DNA from: Agrococcus sp. SL85
GTDB lineage: Bacteria; Actinomycetota; Actinomycetes; Actinomycetales; Microbacteriaceae
DNA length: 64,000 bases
Assembly (NCBI RefSeq): GCF_026625845.1
Contig: NZ_CP113066.1
Span: forward strand, 682,001-746,000
Direction: 5' to 3'
Below the pieces are notes generated by a model, which ran no database searches, was not told the DNA's origin, and was given only the letters and a program-made list of their open reading frames with translations. Every line of letters starts with the position of its first letter. The first letter of the stretch is position 1. Positions 50,765 through 59,006 of the stretch are shown in pieces. The position numbers were made by a program, and so were the translations under genes.

Positions 50765-52477
50765 TCAGCCGAAGTGCGGCCGCAGCACCTCCCGCAGCTC
50801 CGGGTCCACCACGTGCACGTAGGTCCCGCGCATCCCTCGCGTCAGCAGCACCGCGTAGATGTTCAGCACGAAGGTTCGGATGTCCTCGTCGGAGTAGGCG
50901 ACCCCGCGGATCTTGTTGTTGGCCTTGCCGCGGCGATCGAAGTAGTGCTCCCGCCGGAAGACGATGCGCTCGCGCTCGGCATCCCAGCCGAGGTCGCGAC
51001 CGACGAGCACGCCCGCGTAGTTGAGGTCGTAGCCCTGCACGGTGTGGACCGAACCGACCTCCTCGCGCGAGGTCCTCGATCGGATCCACTCGGTGGCCGT
51101 GCGGTTCCACTGCAGCGCGAGACCGCCGACCTCGATGTCGGGCGCCTCACGATGCTTCTTGCTCCGCCACTCCCAGGCGTAGCCCGCGAGGAGCCGAGAG
51201 AGCCCGAACTCCTCGTCCCGGGCGAGGATCTCGTCGCGCATCTCGGCCGCATCGTCGTAGTAGCGGAGGTCGTACTCACCGAGGTCCTGCCGCCCAGTCG
51301 CAAGCGGATCCGCGAGCGCGTCCCGCACGTGCTGCACGTAGTCGGCCCCTGCGGCGACGCGCATCTGCGTCGCCAAGCGGTGCACGCGGTCGTCGGCGGC
51401 GACCCGGTCGACGAGCGGCCGGATGACGTCCGCCGGTAGGTCCGAGGGTCGGACGGCCTGCAGGGCATCGAGCATCAGGATCCGGTGCTTCGCCTGCCGC
51501 TCGATCCAGTCGAGCTGCGTGACGGCGAGGTCGTCCTCACCGAAGAGCCGCGCGGTGATGACGCCGAAGTCCCGGGTCTGCACGCCGACAGCCTGCGCGG
51601 CGCGCTGCGACAGCCGGTGCGCCTCATCGACCACCAGCACGTCGAAGCGCTCCGGGCTGAAGCCGACCTGGAAGGGCGAGAGCACCATCGACGGCTCGAG
51701 GTTGGGAACGTGCGCGAACACGCGCTTGATCGATGCGCGAAGCGACTGCTGCGGCACGACGAGCCCGATGCGCGGGGACGCGAGCAGCTCTCGGTGACCC
51801 GGCGTGAAGAAGTCGTCGAACACCGATTCGCCCGTGGGCTCCTCGTCGCGGTCGGCGGCGGCGATGTCGGCGAGCAGCTTCACGAGGTAGATCGCGACGA
51901 TCGTCTTGCCCGTGCCCGGATCGCCCTGCACGATGCTCGTGCTCTCGATCCCCCGCTCGAGGTCGTGGAACAACGACTCGACGATGCCGGCGGTCGCGAC
52001 CGCCTGGTCCTCGGTGAGCGCCTTGAACGGCGAGAGCTTGAACAGGTCGGAGTTGCGGATCTCGGGTATCGAGCGGGTGAAGAGCCCACGAGCCCGGAGT
52101 TCGTCGAAGATCTCATCGAAGCGGGTCCGGTACTCGTCGCGACGGTAGTACTCGGCGTCGACGATCCCCGTGTTCCGGTTGAGCACGATGCGGGCGGCGT
52201 CACCGCTGAACAGCCGGATCAGGAGCGACTCGAGGTCGAGGCACGCCGACTTGTGGAAGGTCTCGTCGACGACGACGTGCGCCCGCTCGAGCTGCTGGCG
52301 ATACGGGTTCGCCAGATGCTGCCGCGCGCGGGCGCCCATGTTGAGCGTCTCGCCCACGTAGATCTCCGTGCCGCCTTCGAGCGCGTAGACGACTGGCCAG
52401 TTCGTCGCGCGCCGATCGCCCATCGACCACGCGCGCATGGAGGCGTCGTCGAACGGCAGGTCGTGGATCGTCGCCAT
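50765..52477 (-). CDS. GIY-YIG nuclease fused to DUF2075 helicase-like ATPase
   Basis: The 570-residue two-domain protein has an N-terminal GIY-YIG-type nuclease fold (VVYAL at residues 29-33, EIYVGETLNMGARARQH at 38-54). A DUF2075 P-loop ATPase follows: Walker A GDPGTGKT (185-192), Walker B FDVLVVDEAHRLS at about residue 285, and a helicase-type motif SVHTVQGYDLNYAGVLVGRD near 475. The fusion acts on nucleic acids, but the target is not established. It lies 4 bp after the MazG-like gene in a region of lower GC between metabolic operons. Nearby genes encode an HsdR-N nuclease and an EcsC protein, so a defence or DNA-repair role is plausible but not shown. Confidence 0.82.
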   Translation of the reverse strand: MATIHDLPFDDASMRAWSMGDRRATNWPVVYALEGGTEIYVGETLNMGARARQHLANPYRQQLERAHVVVDETFHKSACLDLESLLIRLFSGDAARIVLNRNTGIVDAEYYRRDEYRTRFDEIFDELRARGLFTRSIPEIRNSDLFKLSPFKALTEDQAVATAGIVESLFHDLERGIESTSIVQGDPGTGKTIVAIYLVKLLADIAAADRDEEPTGESVFDDFFTPGHRELLASPRIGLVVPQQSLRASIKRVFAHVPNLEPSMVLSPFQVGFSPERFDVLVVDEAHRLSQRAAQAVGVQTRDFGVITARLFGEDDLAVTQLDWIERQAKHRILMLDALQAVRPSDLPADVIRPLVDRVAADDRVHRLATQMRVAAGADYVQHVRDALADPLATGRQDLGEYDLRYYDDAAEMRDEILARDEEFGLSRLLAGYAWEWRSKKHREAPDIEVGGLALQWNRTATEWIRSRTSREEVGSVHTVQGYDLNYAGVLVGRDLGWDAERERIVFRREHYFDRRGKANNKIRGVAYSDEDIRTFVLNIYAVLLTRGMRGTYVHVVDPELREVLRPHFG

Positions 52478-52481
52478 GCGA

Positions 52482-52802
52482 TCAGCGGCGGTCGTACTTC
52501 GTGATCGAGCCCTTCGCGAGCTCCACCGGGTACTTCTGCTTCGTCTGCTCGAGCTTCATGAGCACGAGCTCGGCGGGGTCTGCGCCGATGCGGTCGGCGA
52601 GCAGCAGGCAGTAGGTCAGCACGTCGGCGAGCTCCTCACGCACGCGCGCGTCGTCCGCATCCTCGCTCCACTGGAAGCACTCGAGCAGCTCGGCCGCCTC
52701 GATCGAGACGCTCTTCGCCAGGTTCGGCGCGGTGTGGAACTGCGCCCAGTCGCGCTCGGCGACGAACGCGCGGAGCGCGGCGAGCGCGCGGTCGTCGGTC
52801 AT
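52482..52802 (-). CDS. MazG-like nucleotide pyrophosphohydrolase
   Basis: The 106-residue MazG/DCTPP1-like all-alpha NTP pyrophosphohydrolase carries the metal-binding acid motifs SIEAAELLECFQW (ExxE) and REELADVLTYCLLLADRIG (ExxD). It cleaves NTPs or dNTPs to monophosphates. It is immediately upstream of the DUF2075 helicase, 4 bp apart, so they form a two-gene unit. The ATG at 52802 is preceded at 6 bases by TAGCGT, a leaderless start. Such hydrolases occur in house-cleaning and in nucleotide-depletion defence. Confidence 0.88.
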   Translation of the reverse strand: MTDDRALAALRAFVAERDWAQFHTAPNLAKSVSIEAAELLECFQWSEDADDARVREELADVLTYCLLLADRIGADPAELVLMKLEQTKQKYPVELAKGSITKYDRR

Positions 52803-52808
52803 GGTCTC

Positions 52809-52814
52809 ACGCTA
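52809..52814 (-). promoter_or_regulatory. -10 element (TAGCGT) of the leaderless MazG-DUF2075 unit
   Basis: TAGCGT lies 6 bases before the ATG at 52802. This gives the MazG/DUF2075 pair its own promoter, separate from the HsdR-N gene upstream. Confidence 0.45.
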
Positions 52815-52894
52815 GCTGGCACTCCGCGCGGCCTGCTCACCTTGGCCTGCACCGCCTGTCGGTCAGGTTCCGGCCCGATGCGAGCAGCTGCAGG

Positions 52895-53992
52895 TCAACC
52901 GCGGTAGCGGCGGACGGACTCTCGGATCGCGTCAGCATGCGAGTAGATGTCGTCCAGCGACTCGATCGGGTGCCGAGTCTCGGTCTTCGCCTCGTCGAAC
53001 ACGCCGAGGTACTTCTGCTTCCTGCTGTTGAAGTGCAGGCGGGCAATGGGCTTGCGGTTGTTATCGTCCAGCAGGATCGCGAAGTAGGACTTCGCATCGC
53101 GGTGCACGATGCGAGGAGGCTTGACCTCGCTGCAGGCGATCGCCTTCACGATCTGGTAGCCCTCGAGCTCCTCGAGCGTCGTGTCCACCTCGGTGTCGCG
53201 ATCGAGGTCCTTCTCCGCGATGGGCTCACTCGTCACGGCGGCGGCGGAGTCCGATAGTGGCGCCGGCGTGTATCCGGTCGCGCCGAGCGCGGTCTTGAGC
53301 CGATCGTTGACCTGATCGCTCAGGTACTGCTTGCCGGCCTTCGCGACGAGCGCGGTGAACTGCTCGCGCACTTTCTGCGTGAACGACCCCTCGTAGACGC
53401 GCGTCGTGAAGAAGCGCACCCAATCGTCCGAAGGCTCCCGGAACTGCTCCCCGATCGCGCGTTTGAGCGCGCCCACGTACTTGAGCTCTTCGGCCGCGCT
53501 GATCACGGAGTCGAGATCGAAGTTCTCCTTCGTGAGTTTCCGCAGCTCCGGAACGATCGACTCATCGACGTCGCTGAGGTCCAGGACGAGGAACGGCTTC
53601 TCGTCCATCCGATTCGGCTTGTCCAGGTCGGTGTAGAACTGATAGGTCTCGCCATTCGTCAGCACAGCGATCCGGGCATTCGTGACGGCGAAATACCGGA
53701 ACAGCTGCGAGGCGTGCTCGAACTTCAACTGACCGACCGAGGCCTTGCACTCGAGAAGGATCTGCACCTCGCCATCCCGAAGGATCGCGTAGTCGATTTT
53801 CTCGCCCTTCTTGAGCCCGACATCCGCGGTGAACTCCGGCACGACCTCGAGCGGATTGAAGACGTCGTAGCCGAGGATCGTCGAGATGAACGGCATGATG
53901 AACGCGTTCTTCGTCGCCTCCTCCGTCTGGATGGCCGCCTTCTGATTCTGAACCTTCGCGGCGAGGGCGTTGAGCCGATCACTGAATTCCAT
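52895..53992 (-). CDS. Stand-alone type I restriction enzyme R N-terminal (HsdR-N) domain protein
   Basis: The 365-residue protein has the HsdR-N PD-(D/E)xK nuclease domain in its first half. The catalytic set is D67 (KIDYAIL) and E81-x-K83 in ILLECKASVGQ. Before it lies EEATKNAFIMPFISTILGYD, the diagnostic opening of this family. The C-terminal half adds a predicted ligand/DNA-associated region with HFNSRKQKYLGVFDEAKTE. No HsdM, HsdS or motor subunit is nearby, so this is an orphan nuclease-like protein. The ATG at 53990-53992 follows GGGAGGCAACT. Codon usage is noticeably less GC-rich than average here. Confidence 0.82.
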   Translation of the reverse strand: MEFSDRLNALAAKVQNQKAAIQTEEATKNAFIMPFISTILGYDVFNPLEVVPEFTADVGLKKGEKIDYAILRDGEVQILLECKASVGQLKFEHASQLFRYFAVTNARIAVLTNGETYQFYTDLDKPNRMDEKPFLVLDLSDVDESIVPELRKLTKENFDLDSVISAAEELKYVGALKRAIGEQFREPSDDWVRFFTTRVYEGSFTQKVREQFTALVAKAGKQYLSDQVNDRLKTALGATGYTPAPLSDSAAAVTSEPIAEKDLDRDTEVDTTLEELEGYQIVKAIACSEVKPPRIVHRDAKSYFAILLDDNNRKPIARLHFNSRKQKYLGVFDEAKTETRHPIESLDDIYSHADAIRESVRRYRG

Positions 53993-54057
53993 AGTTGCCT
54001 CCCGAGATTGGATCGACCATAGCGGTTTGGATGACAAGTGTGAGCGCGACTCAGCGC

Positions 54058-55233
54058 TCAGGAGTTCGTTTCCGAATCGGACGCATCCGCAGTCTCCGCG
54101 CCGCTGTCTCGCTTCCGCTTGAAGAGCGACCCCAGGCGCTCGCCAGCCCCTTCTGCAAGCCCCTTCGCGGTCGCCCCCGCGTCCTTGATCGCCGTTAGCG
54201 CCCGCGCCTCATCGGGGACGCCATCACCGTCAAGGTCGACAGGACGGAAGAAGTCCGACACATCGGAGACTGCGGCGAGCGCTCGCTCGCGGGCGGCACC
54301 GAAGCCGGCTTCACCAGCCGCTTCAGCTGCTTCCGACTCCTCGTCCGCGCGGCGCACGAGCAGCAGGTACTCCGCCGCATCGACACCAGGCGGCGGCAGT
54401 TCGCGCAGGTGCTGCTGCAGGCGCCGCGACTGCACGCCCAGCATGACGTACGTCATCGTCCCCGAGACGACGCCGCCGATCACGGGCACGACCTTGCTGG
54501 CGGCCTTCGCGAAGCTGTCCTTCGTCAGCTGTACACCGATCACTCGAAGGATCTGCTTCATGGGCGTGTACCAAGCGGTCTTGGTCAATGCGATGCCTGC
54601 GATCTGTCGCTGGACCGCGGGTCGCGCGACGTTCGCAGCGAATGCCGTGAGCGACGCGGACGCACCACCGACACCCATCATGACCCCGAGGAAGGTCGCG
54701 AGCATGCCGAGCGTCTCATCGTCGATCTCCTCAGCGTCCTCGAGGAATGACTGCCAGCCATAGACGTAGGCGAGCTTCTGCATGATCCGGAACGCGTGGA
54801 TGTAGAACTGCGTGATGTCGCCCGGAATGGTGCCGATCATGAGCAGCCCACCCGGAAGGCCGGCCGCGAACGACAGCATGGTCGACTTACGGGTCTCGAA
54901 CTCGATGGCCGCCATAGCGATGGAGTCGAGCATCGCCGGCGGGATTCCGGCCGCAGCCGGATTCTCCGCGAGCGCGCCGGCGATCACGTCTTGCGAGAAG
55001 CCACGCTTGTGCAGCTCCGCCTTCAAGAACTGCTCCCGCTCGATGCGCACGCCACGAAGGCGGATGACTCGCTTCAAGAAGCCCGCAGCGAACTCCTCCG
55101 CTTCCTGCCGCTGCTCCTCAGTCATCTCTCGGATGGCGTCAGCCAGGCTCGGCCCTTCATCATCCGCCACACTGACGTCGGTCGCCTCGACTTCGAGCGG
55201 CCTCCGCAGCTCGTCCCGCTCATCGCCATCCAT
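54058..55233 (-). CDS. EcsC family protein
   Basis: The 391-residue protein resembles the EcsC family. It has an acidic N-terminal region with a charged helix (LADAIREMTEEQRQEAEEFA). A hydrophobic middle follows (LPGGLLMIGTIPGDITQFYI, then LGMLATFLGVMMGVGGASAS). The conserved VVPVIGGVVSGTMTYVMLGV segment precedes a charged C-terminal tail ending RKRDSGAETADASDSETNS. EcsC proteins are poorly understood and often sit near defence or secretion genes. The ATG at 55231-55233 follows GGGAAGG. It lies 65 bp upstream of the HsdR-N gene in the same direction. Base composition is lower in GC than in the neighbouring operons. Confidence 0.78.
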   Translation of the reverse strand: MDGDERDELRRPLEVEATDVSVADDEGPSLADAIREMTEEQRQEAEEFAAGFLKRVIRLRGVRIEREQFLKAELHKRGFSQDVIAGALAENPAAAGIPPAMLDSIAMAAIEFETRKSTMLSFAAGLPGGLLMIGTIPGDITQFYIHAFRIMQKLAYVYGWQSFLEDAEEIDDETLGMLATFLGVMMGVGGASASLTAFAANVARPAVQRQIAGIALTKTAWYTPMKQILRVIGVQLTKDSFAKAASKVVPVIGGVVSGTMTYVMLGVQSRRLQQHLRELPPPGVDAAEYLLLVRRADEESEAAEAAGEAGFGAARERALAAVSDVSDFFRPVDLDGDGVPDEARALTAIKDAGATAKGLAEGAGERLGSLFKRKRDSGAETADASDSETNS

Positions 55234-55349
55234 TAGGATCGCCTTCCCGTACAGGGTTCCGTTTACGGCCGTCGCGTTGACGGTACCCCAACTGAGGCCT
55301 CGTTTCCGAGAAATTCTCCGCGCTGCCGAAGCGTCTTCAGCCGCGACCC

Positions 55350-56339
55350 CTACGCCCGCACCGAACTCCCCCGCGGCATCAGCGTCGGCATCGCCAGACG
55401 CACCTCTCGCTCGGCGCCGCCATCGAGCAGCTCGAGCGCCGATGCCGCGATCTGGGCGAAGTTCGTGCGCACCGAGCTCAGCGGCACGGGCAGCCGCGCT
55501 GCCACCGGGATGTCGTTGTAGCCGACCAGCGAGTAATCGCGGCCGGCCTCGAGACCTGCACGATGCGAGGCCGCGAGCACGCCGATCGCGAGATCGTCGT
55601 TCGCCGCGAAGACGGCCGACGGCCGGCGCGAGCCCGACAGCCACCCGGCCGCCGCCTGCTCGCCGGAGGGGATGCGGTAGTCCGTCGTCTCCGCGATCAG
55701 CGGTGCGACGCCGGCCTCGGCGAGCGCCCGCTGCGCGCCCGCGAGGCGGTCGCGGGCACTCGACGTGTAGAGCGGGCCGGTCACGAGCGCGATGTCGCGG
55801 TGCCCGAGGTCGACGAGGTGGCGGGCGGCCAGGTAGCCGCCGGTGTCGTCGTCGCCGAGGGACGCCGGCGAGACGCCGTCCGAGCGCAGCACGAGCGCGT
55901 GCCGCACGCCGCGGGTTCGCAGCGACGCCACCAGCGGATCCGAGATCCGCGCGGAGGCGAGCAGCAGTCCATCGACACCGCGCGCCAGCAGCGTCTCGGC
56001 GGCCGCCGCCTCACCGCCGTCGGTGTCGCCCGCAGTCGCGACGATCGCGAACCGCCCCGAGCGCTCGCACGCGGCCGCGATCGATTCGTACATGAGCGCC
56101 ATCACGGCATCCGACAGCCTCGGCACGAGCACGCCGATCGTGCCGGTCTCGCCGCGGCGCAGCGCCGATGCCGCGCGGTTGCGGCGGTAGCCGAGCTCGT
56201 CGGCGATCTCGCGGATGCGGGAGGCGTGGGGCGAGCGCAGGCTCTTGCTGTCGAGCACGCGACTGGCGGTCGAGACCGAGACGCCCGCGGCCGCGGCGAC
56301 GTCCTTGAGCGTCACGACCTCGCGCGGCTCCGCTGCCAT
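55350..56339 (-). CDS. LacI family transcriptional regulator
   Basis: The 329-residue regulator has the LacI HTH and hinge in VTLKDVAAAAGVSVSTASRV to IREIADELGYRRN, and a periplasmic-binding-like sensor domain (IGVLVPRLSDAVMALMYESI, GGYLAARHLVDLGHRDIALV). AGGAGGTGCC precedes the ATG at 56337-56339. It diverges from the DapA-like/Nramp-like operon. A perfect TGCAAACGTTTGCA palindrome and a partial second copy in the 166-bp intergenic region are its likely operators. The inducer is presumably a sugar-derived acid or other substrate of that operon. Confidence 0.92.
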   Translation of the reverse strand: MAAEPREVVTLKDVAAAAGVSVSTASRVLDSKSLRSPHASRIREIADELGYRRNRAASALRRGETGTIGVLVPRLSDAVMALMYESIAAACERSGRFAIVATAGDTDGGEAAAAETLLARGVDGLLLASARISDPLVASLRTRGVRHALVLRSDGVSPASLGDDDTGGYLAARHLVDLGHRDIALVTGPLYTSSARDRLAGAQRALAEAGVAPLIAETTDYRIPSGEQAAAGWLSGSRRPSAVFAANDDLAIGVLAASHRAGLEAGRDYSLVGYNDIPVAARLPVPLSSVRTNFAQIAASALELLDGGAEREVRLAMPTLMPRGSSVRA

Positions 56340-56373
56340 CCGGCACCTCCTGGGGCCAGCGTACCCACGAAGT

Positions 56374-56387
56374 CGGGAACGTTTGCA
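56374..56387. promoter_or_regulatory. Partial LacI operator (near the lacI start)
   Basis: CGGGAACGTTTGCA has one intact half (ACGTTTGCA) of the palindrome found perfectly at 56438, placed 35 bp before the lacI ATG. Spacing between the two centres is 64 bp. Confidence 0.45.
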
Positions 56388-56396
56388 GATCGGGGG

Positions 56397-56426
56397 TTGA
56401 CACGAGCGCCCGCCAGCGCGCACACT
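56397..56426 (+). promoter_or_regulatory. Promoter of the DapA-like / Nramp-like operon
   Basis: TTGACA (56397-56402) is followed 18 bases later by CACACT (56421-56426). The perfect operator at 56438 would lie at about +5. Confidence 0.5.
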
Positions 56427-56437
56427 GCAATCGTTCC

Positions 56438-56451
56438 TGCAAACGTTTGCA
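56438..56451. promoter_or_regulatory. Perfect LacI-family operator TGCAAACGTTTGCA
   Basis: A 14-bp perfect dyad with the central CG typical of LacI/GalR sites, just downstream of the TTGACA/CACACT promoter and 54 bp before the ATG at 56506. Confidence 0.8.
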
Positions 56452-56505
56452 GACAACGACCTCCCGCAGCGGACGCTGCGGCGACTCGATGGAGAGGACG
56501 CCACC

Positions 56506-57441
56506 ATGGCACTGGACCTTCGCGGGCTCGTCCCCGCACCTGTCACGCCGTTCACCCGGGATGGAGCGGTCGACGTCGACGCGATCCACCGCCTCGGCGG
56601 CTGGCTCGGCAGCATCGACGGCGTCAAGGGCCTCGTGGTGCTCGGCCACGCGGGCGAGGGCACGTTCCTCACCCAGGACGAGCAGGCCGCGGTCATCCGC
56701 GCGTTCGTCGAGGCCACCGACGGCCGCACCCCGGTCATCGCCGGCATCACCGGCGAGGGCTCGAAGGTGGCGGCCGAGGAGGCGAAGCGGGCCGTCGACG
56801 CCGGCGCCACCGCGGGCCTCGTCTACCCCTCGCACGGCTGGCTGCGCTTCGGCTACCAGGCCGGCGCCCCGCAGGCGCGCTACTCCGAGATCTACGAGAC
56901 GAGCGGCCTGCCGCTCATCCTCTTCCAGTACCCGGACGCCACGAAGGCCACCTACGACCTCGAGACGCAGCTGGAGATCGCCGGCCAGGAGGGCGTCTTC
57001 GCCACCAAGAACGGCGTGCGCAACATGAAGCGCTGGGACACCGAGATCCCCGTGCTGCGCGCCGAGCACCCCGAGCTGCAGATCCTCACCTGCCACGACG
57101 AGTACCTGCTGCACACGATGTTCGACGTCGACGGCGCGCTCGTGGGCTACGGCGGTCTCGCGCCCGAGCCGCTCATCGAGCTCATCGCTGCCGGCAAGGC
57201 CCGCGACTACGCGAAGGCCCGCGAGATCCACGACCGCCTGCTGCCCGTGACGAAGACCGTCTACCACCGCGGCTCGCACATGGAGGGCACCGTGGCGCTC
57301 AAGGAGGGCCTCGTCGCCCGCGGCATCCTCGAGCACGCCACCGTGCGCTCGCCGCTGCTGCCGCTCGCCGACGGCGCGCACGACGAGATCGCTGCCGCGC
57401 TCGCCTCCGCGCAGCTCGGCAGCGCGCTCATCCCCGCCTGA
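56506..57441 (+). CDS. DapA-family aldolase (dihydrodipicolinate synthase-like)
   Basis: The 311-residue TIM-barrel lyase has its Schiff-base Lys168 in VFATKNGVRN and the family Tyr142 in FQYPD. PAPVTPFTRDG opens the barrel and VLGHAGEG is the pyruvate-carboxylate loop (GHAGEG instead of GTTGE). This points to a dehydratase or aldolase of sugar acids or keto acids rather than lysine biosynthesis. The operon with an Nramp-like transporter and its LacI-type repressor supports a catabolic role. The ATG follows GGAGAGGACGCC at 56490-56501. Confidence 0.86.
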   Translation: MALDLRGLVPAPVTPFTRDGAVDVDAIHRLGGWLGSIDGVKGLVVLGHAGEGTFLTQDEQAAVIRAFVEATDGRTPVIAGITGEGSKVAAEEAKRAVDAGATAGLVYPSHGWLRFGYQAGAPQARYSEIYETSGLPLILFQYPDATKATYDLETQLEIAGQEGVFATKNGVRNMKRWDTEIPVLRAEHPELQILTCHDEYLLHTMFDVDGALVGYGGLAPEPLIELIAAGKARDYAKAREIHDRLLPVTKTVYHRGSHMEGTVALKEGLVARGILEHATVRSPLLPLADGAHDEIAAALASAQLGSALIPA

Positions 57442-57626
57442 GCGGATGCGGGAGCCGGCTCGCCCGGCTCCCGCATCGCCCCGCCCCCGCCCCGCGCGGG
57501 AACCCTGCCGCATCGCCGACGAGCGGGCGCGCGGCGCAGAGCGCATCATGGATGACGGATGCGACCACAGCTCGACCGGTCAACGACGACCATCGCGGCA
57601 CGGCCGCGGTAGAACCAGGAGCTTCC

Positions 57627-58934
57627 ATGAGCACCACCGACGCCCGCCGCAGCACCGCTGGCGCGCCCGACTCCCCCGCCGCCGACGCGATTCCCCCGGC
57701 CGACGCCGTGGCCGCGCCCGGGGCGGCGCGCCCCCGCCGCACGATCTGGCGCACGCTCGCCCTCGCGGGCCCGGCCTTCGTCGTCGGCGCGTGGCAGTTC
57801 GGCCCCGGCAACCTCGCCTCCGCGGTGCAGGCCGGTTCGGCCTTCGGCTACGCGCTCGTGTGGGTGATCGTGATCTCGACGATCCTCATGATCTGCTTCA
57901 CCGACATGAGCGTGCGGATGGGCATGCGCTCGCCCGTCTCGCTCATCCAGTCGATCAAGGACGAGCTCGGGAAGCCCGTCGGCGTCATCGCCGGCATCGG
58001 CGTCTTCTGCATCACGCTGATGTTCTCGGTCGGCAACGCGGTGGGGTCGGGGCTCGGCCTCTCGCTGCTGCTCGGTGGGTCGCCCATCCTCTGGACCGTC
58101 GCCTGCACCGTCGCGGTCGGCGCGATCCTGCTGTTCCGCAACGTCTACGGCGTCGTCGAGAAGGTGCTCATCGTCATCGTCGCCCTCATGGCGATCGCCT
58201 TCGTCGTGAGCGCGGTCGTGGCCCAGCCCGACTGGGCGCAGGCCGCCGCGGGCCTGTGGCCGGTGATGCCCGCGGGCAGCGAGATCCTCGTCGTCGCCCT
58301 CGTGGGCACCAACTTCTCGATCAACGCCGCCTTCTTCACCTCCTACGGCATCAAGCAGCGCGGCCACACGCGCGCCGACTACCGCGACATCACGCTCGTC
58401 GACACGATCCCCGGCATCGTCGCCCCCGGCATCATGACGGCGCTCGTGATCGTGGTCGCCGCGGCGGTGCTCGGACGCACGGGCGAGGATGCCTCCACCA
58501 TCAACCAGCTCGCGGCCGTCTTCGAGCCGCTCGCCGGCCCGGTCGGTGCGGGGCTGTTCGCGCTGGGCCTCTCGGGCGCCGCCTTCTCGTCGATGATCGC
58601 CAACGCCACCGCGGGCGGCACCATGCTCTCGGATGCGCTGGGTCGCGGCCCGTCGGCGAGCAGCCGCACCGCACGCATCGTCTCGGGCGCGATCCTCCTC
58701 TGGGGCATCGTGATCACGCTCATCTTCCAGTCGTCGCCCGTCGGCCTCATCATCACGGCGCAGGCGCTCACGGTGCTCGTGGCCCCGCTGCTGGGCGCGC
58801 TGATGCTGATCATGAGCAACCGCCGCTTCATGGGCGACCTGCGCAACCGCTGGTGGCACAACGTGCTCGCGGTGCTCGGCTTCGTCGCGATCTGCGCGAC
58901 GTCCGTGCGGCTGGTGATGGCGCTCCTCGGCTGA
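57627..58934 (+). CDS. Nramp-fold transporter lacking metal-binding residues
   Basis: The 435-residue protein has 11 membrane helices of the Nramp family. After a disordered 40-residue N-tail, TM1 reads FGPGNLASA: the canonical DPGN Asp is replaced by Gly (G59). TM6 reads TNFSINAAFFTSYG (about 228-241), lacking the usual MPH metal-site residues. So it is unlikely to be a classical Mn/Fe importer and may move an organic or different ion. It follows the DapA-like aldolase, with its own AGGAG ribosome site 6 bases before the ATG at 57627, and is followed by a strong terminator. Co-regulated by the LacI protein. Confidence 0.85.
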   Translation: MSTTDARRSTAGAPDSPAADAIPPADAVAAPGAARPRRTIWRTLALAGPAFVVGAWQFGPGNLASAVQAGSAFGYALVWVIVISTILMICFTDMSVRMGMRSPVSLIQSIKDELGKPVGVIAGIGVFCITLMFSVGNAVGSGLGLSLLLGGSPILWTVACTVAVGAILLFRNVYGVVEKVLIVIVALMAIAFVVSAVVAQPDWAQAAAGLWPVMPAGSEILVVALVGTNFSINAAFFTSYGIKQRGHTRADYRDITLVDTIPGIVAPGIMTALVIVVAAAVLGRTGEDASTINQLAAVFEPLAGPVGAGLFALGLSGAAFSSMIANATAGGTMLSDALGRGPSASSRTARIVSGAILLWGIVITLIFQSSPVGLIITAQALTVLVAPLLGALMLIMSNRRFMGDLRNRWWHNVLAVLGFVAICATSVRLVMALLG

Positions 58935-58939
58935 GGATC

Positions 58940-58971
58940 GGGAGTCGGGGGCGTCAGCGCCCCCGGCTCCC
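58940..58971 (+). terminator. Hairpin terminator of the LacI-controlled operon
   Basis: A 14-bp stem with one G-U pair and loop TCAG (54-57 of the 589xx block) starts 6 bases after the Nramp-like stop. It may also serve the convergent zinc-ribbon gene. Confidence 0.75.
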
Positions 58972-59006
58972 CTCAGCAGGACGGCGCCGGGCGCGCCGAC
59001 GGCCCG

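Noticed and set aside
50765..52477. The GIY-YIG domain as a homing endonuclease or mobile intron
   Set aside because: It is fused to a DUF2075 ATPase in one long chain and is not inside another gene.
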